Shown here in pieces: positions 1 to 6,012 of a stretch of DNA of 22,514 nucleotides. The translations under genes were made by a program, and so were the position numbers. The notes below the pieces were generated by a model that was given only the letters and a program-made list of their open reading frames with translations, did no database searches and was not told the origin of the DNA. Source of the stretch: Fibrobacteraceae bacterium (lineage in GTDB: Bacteria > Fibrobacterota > Fibrobacteria > Fibrobacterales > Fibrobacteraceae); the NCBI GenBank assembly GCA_021443045.1, contig JABUUT010000013.1, forward strand, positions 16,278 through 38,791. The letters are read 5' to 3'. The stretch's first letter is position 1. Each line of letters begins with the position of its first letter.

Positions 1-930
1 AGTAGCGAGGCTGCTTTAGAAAGTTCAAGCAGTTCTGACATGGAATACCCTCTGGCTGAATACGGCTGCCCAAGTTGTTTCAGCGGAGGCCCACAGGAAA
101 GTTCCAGCAGTTTGGCAGATTTAGAAAGTTCAAGTAGCGAGGTTCCGCCCGAAAGTTCAAGCAGTCAAAATGTATTTGGCAAGTACCCCTATTTTTTCCG
201 TTTGGCCAGCGACACCACTGTGCTGTGTAAGGATTCGACATCGTTTATTCAAGTGCCAATATCATCTTCAGATACCCCCAGTCCGTATTGTTCTAACATT
301 AAATCTCAAATGGAAATGTATCAAGGAAAATCCGAAGAGGAAATGCTTGAACTGGAAGAACGGCTTGACCAATGTGGAGTTTATGAACCGTTGTATGGAG
401 TCCCTCAGTTAATGGGTCAATCAAGGCACCAGGGCTACAAGTGTACAGACGGAAATTTGTACCCATTTGAAAAAGATGGCTTGGTCTATACGAAGGAGGA
501 ATTTCTCGCCAAGTTCCCCAGCAGCAGTTCGGCTGAACCCGAAAGCAGTTCCTCGGAGGGTGCTACCGCCTGTGAAAGAAATGACTTTGTATACAAAGAA
601 AATATTGATGCTGAACTTTTATACGATATGAAAACAGCGAAGCAGGATTCCCTCGGTGGGGAGCTTCAATGTGACGAGCCTCGTCCAGAAATTAGTTACG
701 ATGGAATGATTGCCAAGACTATCGTATGTGGTGGCGAGGAATCGGAAAATCCCAGGTACACCCAGTATGTGCAGACAAAGAAAGAAGAAATCGACAAGTA
801 CCTTGCCAGTTGCAAGAAAAAGGAAGTTTCATCTAGCTCCAGCGCAAATGAAGGTGGAAGTTCCAGCAGCATTCTGGAGATTGCGCCAGAATACGGTGTA
901 CCTGTAGATCCGAATATTCAGGACAGGTAG
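1..930 (+). CDS. Ser-linker protein with repeated YGxP motifs, partial at 5' end; putative substrate of the downstream radical SAM enzyme
   Basis: The reading frame is open from base 1, so the N-terminus (and any signal or lipoprotein peptide) lies outside the window; the ATG at 40 is probably internal. The visible ~309 residues alternate short conserved blocks with poly-Ser linkers (bases 1-39, about 100-165, about 520-560, 826-870), a linker style common in exported Fibrobacter proteins. Three blocks contain Tyr-Gly-x-Pro: EYGCP at 58-72, LYGVP at 391-405 and EYGVP at 889-903, the last only nine codons from the stop. Several Cys are scattered through the blocks. The stop lies 2 bp before the radical SAM gene, so the two are almost certainly co-transcribed and translationally coupled. 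As I recall, lipoproteins paired with this type of enzyme in Bacteroidetes (TIGR04134) have a similar YGxP-like segment, so I infer this is the enzyme's target. Its physiological function is unknown. Confidence 0.75.
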   Translation, partial: SSEAALESSSSSDMEYPLAEYGCPSCFSGGPQESSSSLADLESSSSEVPPESSSSQNVFGKYPYFFRLASDTTVLCKDSTSFIQVPISSSDTPSPYCSNIKSQMEMYQGKSEEEMLELEERLDQCGVYEPLYGVPQLMGQSRHQGYKCTDGNLYPFEKDGLVYTKEEFLAKFPSSSSAEPESSSSEGATACERNDFVYKENIDAELLYDMKTAKQDSLGGELQCDEPRPEISYDGMIAKTIVCGGEESENPRYTQYVQTKKEEIDKYLASCKKKEVSSSSSANEGGSSSSILEIAPEYGVPVDPNIQDR

Positions 931-932
931 CC

Positions 933-2009
933 ATGAAAATAAATCTTAAGAAACGTCTCGCCCTGGAATTTTACCGTCATTACCGCCATAACGAAATAAA
1001 GGCCCACCCCCTTACTTATTTCTTTTGGGAATGTACCCTGCGTTGCAACCTCCACTGTCTCCACTGTGGTAGCGATTGCGTTAAAGACGCCATACCCGAC
1101 ATGCCCAAAGAAGACTTTATGGCCCAGCTAGACAAACTGGCCCCACACATCGACCCCGCCCACTTTATTGTGGTCATTACCGGCGGCGAACCTTTGATGC
1201 GCCCCGACTTGGAAGAGTGCGGCAAGGAAATTCAAAAACGGGGGTACTCCTGGGGCATGGTGAGTAACGGCCTTGCCATGAGTCCTGATCGCTTTGTAAA
1301 ACTCCTGGATGCAGGTCTCAAATCCTTGACCATCAGCCTGGACGGCCTCCATGACAGCCACAACCATTTCCGTGGCAGCGAACATAGTTTTAACAACGCA
1401 CTGCGCGCCATCGAAATGGCCACCCACGTGAGCAATTTTACTTACGATGTTATGACCTGCGTCAACAAAGAAAACCTACCAGAACTCCCTGAAATTCGCA
1501 GTATGCTCGTTAAGTTAGGTGTAAAACGCTGGCGCATTGCCACTGTGTTCCCCAAGGGACGCGCCAAAGACAACCCATTGTTTCAACTAACCAACCAGGA
1601 GTTCAAGCAGGTCTTTGACTTTATCCGCGAAACAAAGGCCATGAAGTGCATCAACGTGAACTACGGTTGCGAAGGCTTTTTAGGGAGCTACGAAAAAGAA
1701 GCCCGCAGTTACCCCTTCTTCTGCCGCGCCGGCGTGAACATCAGTTCCGTGCTTTGCGACGGCAGCATTTCGGCTTGCCCCAGCCTCCGCGGTGATTACA
1801 TACAAGGTAACATCTACAAGGACGACATTTGGGAAGTGTGGCAAAAACGCTACCAGGTGATGCGGGACCGCAGTTGGGCACGCATCGGTGATTGCAAGAC
1901 CTGCAAGTACTGGCGTTTTTGCGAAGGCTCCAGCCTGCATCTACGTGACGAAAAAACAAAGGAACTGGCCTACTGCCACGTAAAACGGCTACAAGACGCC
2001 GGAGTGTAG
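933..2009 (+). CDS. Radical SAM/SPASM protein-modifying enzyme (rSAM/lipoprotein-system type, TIGR04133-like)
   Basis: A 358-residue radical SAM enzyme. The CxxxCxxC cluster that binds the SAM-cleaving 4Fe-4S is C38-C42-C45, with extra Cys at 34 and 49; the GGEP motif is at 84-87. The C-terminal third is a Cys-rich SPASM-like region: C246, C264, C275, C282, then C321-K-T-C324 and C330, with C348 closing, enough to hold auxiliary iron-sulfur clusters. SPASM enzymes typically install crosslinks, thioethers or other changes on peptides or proteins. The start at 933 is 2 bp after the stop of the YGxP-motif protein, which is the obvious candidate substrate. The N-terminal sequence and overall build resemble the rSAM enzyme of the rSAM/lipoprotein system of Bacteroidetes. 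The fold and cofactor class are confident; the subfamily comes from memory and the chemistry is unknown. Confidence 0.9.
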   Translation: MKINLKKRLALEFYRHYRHNEIKAHPLTYFFWECTLRCNLHCLHCGSDCVKDAIPDMPKEDFMAQLDKLAPHIDPAHFIVVITGGEPLMRPDLEECGKEIQKRGYSWGMVSNGLAMSPDRFVKLLDAGLKSLTISLDGLHDSHNHFRGSEHSFNNALRAIEMATHVSNFTYDVMTCVNKENLPELPEIRSMLVKLGVKRWRIATVFPKGRAKDNPLFQLTNQEFKQVFDFIRETKAMKCINVNYGCEGFLGSYEKEARSYPFFCRAGVNISSVLCDGSISACPSLRGDYIQGNIYKDDIWEVWQKRYQVMRDRSWARIGDCKTCKYWRFCEGSSLHLRDEKTKELAYCHVKRLQDAGV

Positions 2010-2010
2010 A

Positions 2011-2079
2011 TGGTAAGTGGTGGCTGGTGGTTGGTGTATTATGTCACCCTGGAACGAGCAGCGCGAGCGATAGGGTCTA
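2011..2079. repeat. Dispersed intergenic repeat (GT-rich module plus GTCA...GATAGGGTC module)
   Basis: Directly after the radical SAM stop there is a GGTGG/TTGG-rich stretch (2011-2036) and then a GTCACCCTGG...GATAGGGTC element (2043-2077). Both recur in inverse orientation and in the same relative order before dapL, at 10130-10160 (CACCAACC-type) and 10027-10060 (GGATTCTATCG...CAGAATGAC). It reads as a copy of a mosaic, non-coding intergenic repeat. No terminator-like T-run follows. Confidence 0.6.
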
Positions 2080-2099
2080 GTCAAAAGATTTCTAGTGTT

Positions 2100-2148
2100 A
2101 TTACAATTTATGTAACATATAACATTTGTATTTTACATTTATTGTAAA
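2100..2148. promoter_or_regulatory. Two palindromic TTTAC-N7-GTAAA-type boxes upstream of pyrG
   Basis: Box 1 is ATTAC-AATTTAT-GTAAC (2100-2116, centre 2108). Box 2 is TTTAC-ATTTATT-GTAAA (2132-2148, centre 2140). Their centres are 32 bp apart, and 145 and 113 bp from the -24 GG of the sigma-54 promoter, a usual distance for upstream activator sites. The same 17-bp layout appears before dapF and the activator gene. Function as an activator-binding site is inferred. Confidence 0.6.
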
Positions 2149-2251
2149 TCTATGAGCTGTTTTTATAATATTCTAGACATTTGATTTTAAAAATCAAAAA
2201 AAAATCCAAGTTTTTTCATCACAAACCGCCCTTATTCCAAAAATTGTAAAG

Positions 2252-2267
2252 TGGCATGGTTTTTGCA
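2252..2267 (+). promoter_or_regulatory. Sigma-54 (-24/-12) promoter of pyrG
   Basis: TGGCATG-gttt-TTGCA fits the sigma-54 consensus TGGCAYG-N4-TTGCW exactly, with GG at 2253-2254, GC at 2265-2266 and exactly 10 bases between. Transcription should start about 12 bases after the GC, near 2278, giving a leader of about 42 nt before the ATG at 2321. A degenerate palindrome (right half GTAAA at 2246-2250) abuts the -24 element. Confidence 0.88.
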
Positions 2268-2320
2268 GATATAAGCAGAAATATTGAAAATTATACAAAA
2301 AAATGTAAAAGAGCTTTGCC

Positions 2321-3991
2321 ATGAACACCATTTATCCATACAACAACAAGACCAAGTTTATTATTGTCACCGGCGGCGTTATTTCGGGCCTAGGCAAGGG
2401 CGTGGCGGCAGCCAGCATCGGCGCGCTCCTTTCGGACCGCCTCAAGGTGGTTCCTGTAAAATGTGACGGTTACTTGAATACAGACCCTGGCACCATGAAC
2501 CCCACGGAACACGGCGAAGTTTATGTGCTTGACGATGGCGGCGAAGTGGATATGGACTTTGGCCACTACGAGCGTTTTTTGAACGTGACGGCAAAAAAAG
2601 ATTGGAGCCTCACCATGGGCCGCGTTTTCAAGATGATTCTGGAGAAGGAGCGCCGGGGCGACTACTTGGGGCATACCGTGCAATTCATCCCCCACGTAAC
2701 CAACCTGATCAAGGACCATTTTTACCGCATTGCCGACCAAGAAAAGGCCGACGTGCTGCTCATAGAAATTGGCGGCACTATTGGCGACCTCGAAAACCAG
2801 TTTTATGTGGAAGCCGTGCGCCAGCTCAGCCATGAGGTAGGCCCCCAAAACGCGTTGTTTGTACATCTGACTTACGTGCCCATACCTTCTGGTGTGAACG
2901 AGCAAAAGTCAAAGCCCACCCAGATGTCGGTGCGCGATTTGAACGAGCGCGGCATTTACCCCGAAATTGTCATTGGTCGCTGCGAAGAATACATCAAGCC
3001 CCATCTTAAGGAAAAAATCGGCCTGTTCTGCAACCTGCCTGCAAGCCATGTGGTTTCGGGTGTGGATGTAAAACACGTTTACGAAGTGCCTCTGGTGTAC
3101 GACAAAGAAGGCGTGCCCGAAATTTTATCCAAGCGGCTGGGCATTTATGCGCCCCCTCGCCTGGACCAGTGGAGCAAATTAGTGGAATCCTTGAAGCGTA
3201 ACCAGGTGACCCCTCGCAAAACCTTGACGGTCGCCATCTGCGGTAAGTACATGGCCCTGGAAGATTCCTACGCGTCGGTGGTGGAAGCCATTAACCACGC
3301 TTCGGCACACTTGGATTTGCGAGCCGAAATCCGCTGGGTGGATACAGAAAAAATCGAGAAGGGGAGCATTACTGTAGAAAAGGCCCTGAAGGGTGTTGAC
3401 GCAGTCATCGTTCCCGGCGGTTTTGGAAGCCGCGGCATCGAGGGTAAAATTCAGGTAATCCAGTATGTTCGCGAGAACAAGATTCCCTTCCTTGGCATTT
3501 GCTACGGCATGCAACTCTCCGTGGTGGAATTTGCCCGCCATGTTTGCGGCATGCAGGGGGCTGGCACCATTGAAATGGAAAGCGAAAACTACCATGTGGA
3601 AGTTCCCGTGATAGCCTATTTGCCAGGCCAAGAAAAAATCAAGGACATGGGTGCCACCATGCGCCTCGGAGGCCACGATGTGCTCATTAAATCTAACACT
3701 CGGGCTGCCGAAATTTACGCAGGCACCGCCACCCGCGAGCGTTTCCGCCACCGCTACGAGGTGAACCCCCAGTTTGTATCCCAAATTGAAGCCGGCGACC
3801 CCACAGGAAAAAACACACAGAAGCTGGTGTTCAGCGGTAAAGCCTCCGGTGAAGACATTATGCAGATTATGGAACTCACGGACCACCCCTACTTTATGGC
3901 CTGCCAGTTCCATCCCGAGTTAAAATCTTCCCTGATTTACCCTGCGCCATTGTTCTTGAATTTGCTAAAGGCTGCTGACGAAAAAGAGTAA
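2321..3991 (+). CDS. pyrG: CTP synthase (glutamine-hydrolysing)
   Basis: A 556-residue CTP synthase, slightly longer than the usual ~545. It makes CTP from UTP with ATP and glutamine nitrogen, the last step of pyrimidine nucleotide synthesis. The N-terminal synthase domain (about 1-290) opens with the P-loop-like VTGGVISGLGKG (residues 16-27) and includes the LLIEIGGTIGD segment. The class I glutaminase domain (about 300-550) has PGGFGSRG, the nucleophile C394 in GICYGMQ (Tyr where Leu is common), and H531/E533 in FHPEL. The ATG at 2321 is chosen because the family N-terminus follows within ten residues. The gene stands alone between a sigma-54 promoter and a terminator. A canonical sigma-54 promoter on pyrG is unusual, although the enzyme's glutamine use fits nitrogen control. 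Confidence 0.97.
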   Translation: MNTIYPYNNKTKFIIVTGGVISGLGKGVAAASIGALLSDRLKVVPVKCDGYLNTDPGTMNPTEHGEVYVLDDGGEVDMDFGHYERFLNVTAKKDWSLTMGRVFKMILEKERRGDYLGHTVQFIPHVTNLIKDHFYRIADQEKADVLLIEIGGTIGDLENQFYVEAVRQLSHEVGPQNALFVHLTYVPIPSGVNEQKSKPTQMSVRDLNERGIYPEIVIGRCEEYIKPHLKEKIGLFCNLPASHVVSGVDVKHVYEVPLVYDKEGVPEILSKRLGIYAPPRLDQWSKLVESLKRNQVTPRKTLTVAICGKYMALEDSYASVVEAINHASAHLDLRAEIRWVDTEKIEKGSITVEKALKGVDAVIVPGGFGSRGIEGKIQVIQYVRENKIPFLGICYGMQLSVVEFARHVCGMQGAGTIEMESENYHVEVPVIAYLPGQEKIKDMGATMRLGGHDVLIKSNTRAAEIYAGTATRERFRHRYEVNPQFVSQIEAGDPTGKNTQKLVFSGKASGEDIMQIMELTDHPYFMACQFHPELKSSLIYPAPLFLNLLKAADEKE

Positions 3992-4008
3992 GACGGAACA
4001 CCAAACAA

Positions 4009-4025
4009 TTTCCATTTTATGTAAT
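4009..4025. promoter_or_regulatory. Degenerate palindromic box in the pyrG-glnB intergenic region
   Basis: TTTCC-ATTTTAT-GTAAT keeps the 7-base spacer and the ATTTTAT core of the boxes near the other sigma-54 promoters, with one mismatch in each arm. Further isolated GTAA half-sites follow at 4039 and 4052. The centre is about 173 bp from the glnB -24 element but upstream of the pyrG terminator, and no box abuts the glnB promoter, so a role there is doubtful. Confidence 0.3.
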
Positions 4026-4078
4026 CAAAACAAATTTTGTAAACACTTCTTGTAATCTTTTTTTATACAATCTTCCTG

Positions 4079-4112
4079 AAAATGGGTGCTCAAAAAGGGG
4101 CCCATTTTTTTT
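4079..4112 (+). terminator. Rho-independent terminator after pyrG
   Basis: AAAATGGG (4079-4086) and CCCATTTT (4101-4108) form an 8-bp stem closed by a 14-base loop, followed directly by more T residues. It lies 87 bp after the pyrG stop and upstream of the glnB promoter, so it separates the two transcription units. Confidence 0.75.
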
Positions 4113-4188
4113 ATTTCCTCTGGAAACCTTGATTTTTCTAGGTTAAAAGCCATTTAACTTTTACCCCACCCTCCCCCATTTTTCATTT

Positions 4189-4204
4189 TGGCACGACTTT
4201 TGCC
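4189..4204 (+). promoter_or_regulatory. Sigma-54 (-24/-12) promoter of glnB-amtB
   Basis: TGGCACG-actt-TTGCC matches the sigma-54 consensus, with GG at 4190-4191, GC at 4202-4203 and 10 bases between. The predicted start near 4215 leaves a leader of about 24 nt, and an AGGAG Shine-Dalgarno sits just before the glnB ATG at 4239. Sigma-54 control of PII-ammonium transporter operons through an NtrC-type activator is well known. Unlike the other three promoters here, no TTTAC-N7-GTAAA box lies next to the -24 element. Confidence 0.9.
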
Positions 4205-4238
4205 TATAGGCCAGCGGTTTTAAAACAGGAGTGCCTTC

Positions 4239-4580
4239 ATGAAAATGATTATCGCATACATTCAACCCGACCGACTGAACTCGGTAAAGCAATCCCTCTA
4301 CAACAGGGAAATCTTCAAGATGTCGGTCACAAACGCTTTGGGCTGTGGACAACACAAGGGCTATGTGAGCAGCTACCGCGGCGCCATGCAAGAAGTAAAC
4401 CTACTCAAAAAGGTTCGCATTGCCATTGCCGTGAACGACGAATTTGTAGAACCCACCATTGAAGCCATTATTGAAGGAGCCCGCACAGGAAACATTGGGG
4501 ACGGAAAAATTTTTGTTCAACCCCTAGAAGAATGCATTCGCATTCGCACCGGCGAAAAAGGCCCTGAGGCTATAGGCTAG
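4239..4580 (+). CDS. glnB: Nitrogen regulatory protein PII (GlnB/GlnK type) lacking Tyr51
   Basis: A 113-residue PII signal protein, the usual length (about 112). PII trimers sense ATP/ADP and 2-oxoglutarate and control targets such as the ammonium channel. It aligns without gaps to E. coli GlnB: K58 is kept, the C-terminal signature TGNIGDGKIFV is at 83-93, and R101/R103 bind phosphates. In the T-loop it keeps Y46 (SSYRGA), but the classic uridylylation site Tyr51 is Gln51 (YRGAMQEV instead of YRGAEY). GlnD-type uridylylation at position 51 therefore cannot occur. The gene is 52 bp upstream of amtB in the same transcript, the GlnK-AmtB arrangement, so glnK would be an equally good name. Expression is predicted to be sigma-54 dependent. 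Confidence 0.95.
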   Translation: MKMIIAYIQPDRLNSVKQSLYNREIFKMSVTNALGCGQHKGYVSSYRGAMQEVNLLKKVRIAIAVNDEFVEPTIEAIIEGARTGNIGDGKIFVQPLEECIRIRTGEKGPEAIG

Positions 4581-4632
4581 ACTGCTAGTCACCCGCATTT
4601 TAGCACAGCGCACTTAAAGGAAGGAATTAAAA

Positions 4633-5937
4633 ATGGATTTAACAACTCTAGAAACTGCACAAAAAACCTACGAAGCCATGGATTTGGCCGCAAAGTCTTT
4701 TATATCCCTTAACAACCTTTGGGTTCTCATTGGAGGCTTTTTGGTATTCGCCATGCATCTTGGCTTTGCCTGCGTAGAAACAGGGCTCTGCAGGGCAAAA
4801 AATGCCACCAACATTCTTTGCAAAAACACCCTTACTCCAGCCATTGGTTTTACTACCTTCGCCCTTATTGGCTACGGCCTCATGTTTCCTGCATTAAATG
4901 GCGACCACTGGATTCTTGGTAAAATTCTGGGCTTTGCAGGGTTCGGAATTCACGCCAGCGGCACCATTGCCCAAGGAGCCACTACTACAGACTGGACCTG
5001 GTTCTTTTTTCAAGGCATGTTTGCCGCCACTGGTGGCACCATTGTATCGGGTGCGGTGGCAGAGCGCATAAAGCTTAGCGCCTACATGGTTTTCACTGCT
5101 ATTTTTGTAATGTTCGTATACCCCATAATAGGTTCCTGGGGCTGGGGCGGCGGTTTCCTTGTAAGCGAAAGCTTTGCTAAAATTGCCGGCTCTGTATTCC
5201 ACGACTTTGCCGGTTCTGCCTTTGTTCATACTGTAGGAGGTTGCGGAGCCTTGGCTGGAGTAATCATTCTCGGACCACGCATTGGCAAGTATGTAGGTGG
5301 GAAACCACGCCCCATTATGGGTCACAACATGGGCCTTGCCACCATTGGCGTTTTTCTTTTGTGGCTAGGATGGTTTGGCTTTAATGGTGCCTCCACTGTG
5401 AATACAGATCCAGGCCTTCTTTCTCTTGTAGAAGTGAATACCATGATAGCAGCTTCTGCAGGAATTTTAGGAGCACTCCTCATGAGCAAAATGTTACTCC
5501 ACAAGCCCGACCTTTCCATGGTGCTCAACGGTTGCTTGGCGGGGCTGGTGGGTGTTACCGCTGGAGCCGATTGCATTGGAATATTCCCTGCGGTTCTCAT
5601 TGGCTTTATCTGTGGCGTTGTTGTGGTGGTGGCCGTGCTCTTTTTCGACAAGATTCGTTTAGACGACCCCGTTGGAGCCTTGTCCGTTCACTTTGTCTGT
5701 GGCATTTTGGGAACCTTGGCCGTAGGCATTTTTTCTCCCTACTACACTTTTTTGGCCCAACTCATTGGTATATTTGTTGTAGGTGCTGTCGCTTTTTCCA
5801 GTGCTTTTGCCATTTTCTCGCTGCTTAAAATTACCATGGGCATTCGCGTTAGCGAAAAAAGCGAATTAAAAGGCTTAGATATTGCGGAACACGGTGGCGA
5901 AGCCTACTCTGGTTTCCAGTTCTTTAGCAATATGTAA
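4633..5937 (+). CDS. amtB: Ammonium transporter, Amt family
   Basis: A 434-residue polytopic inner-membrane protein with about 11 hydrophobic segments. Family hallmarks are GFACVETGLCRAKNATNI (about 44-61), the first pore His H199 in FVHTVGG, WLGWFGFNGAS (about 244-254), and the second pore His H353 in SVHFVCGILGTLAVG. It conducts ammonium across the inner membrane and is gated by PII binding. There is no signal peptide; N-terminal residues 1-28 look amphipathic and precede the first membrane segment. A strong AAGGAAGGA Shine-Dalgarno stands before the ATG at 4633. It is the second gene of the glnB-amtB operon and is followed by a strong terminator at 5972. Confidence 0.97.
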   Translation: MDLTTLETAQKTYEAMDLAAKSFISLNNLWVLIGGFLVFAMHLGFACVETGLCRAKNATNILCKNTLTPAIGFTTFALIGYGLMFPALNGDHWILGKILGFAGFGIHASGTIAQGATTTDWTWFFFQGMFAATGGTIVSGAVAERIKLSAYMVFTAIFVMFVYPIIGSWGWGGGFLVSESFAKIAGSVFHDFAGSAFVHTVGGCGALAGVIILGPRIGKYVGGKPRPIMGHNMGLATIGVFLLWLGWFGFNGASTVNTDPGLLSLVEVNTMIAASAGILGALLMSKMLLHKPDLSMVLNGCLAGLVGVTAGADCIGIFPAVLIGFICGVVVVVAVLFFDKIRLDDPVGALSVHFVCGILGTLAVGIFSPYYTFLAQLIGIFVVGAVAFSSAFAIFSLLKITMGIRVSEKSELKGLDIAEHGGEAYSGFQFFSNM

Positions 5938-5971
5938 TTTTTAGAGGTGCCCTTTAATCACCCACTCAAAC

Positions 5972-6009
5972 AAAAAAAGCTCCACCTTCGCTCCTTAGGT
6001 GGGGCTTTT
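5972..6009. terminator. Bidirectional terminator between amtB and the convergent lipoprotein gene
   Basis: AAAAGCTCCACCT (5975-5987) pairs with AGGTGGGGCTTTT (5997-6009), a 13-bp stem with a single G-T wobble and a 9-base loop. Runs of A before and T after allow it to work on both strands. It ends 3 bp from the stop codon of the minus-strand gene at 6013. Confidence 0.9.
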
Positions 6010-6012
6010 CCA

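Noticed and set aside
1..165. Short repeated sequence at the start of the window resembling a tandem repeat or CRISPR
   Set aside because: The repeats are in-frame Glu-Ser-Ser-Ser-Ser codons of a coding linker, with irregular spacing and no unique spacers.
3179..3913. 244-codon open frame antisense to the 3' half of pyrG
   Set aside because: Its protein has no recognisable motif and is rich in Gly, His and Phe, as expected from reading the codon pattern of pyrG backwards. The same holds for the 171-codon frame at 2390-2905.
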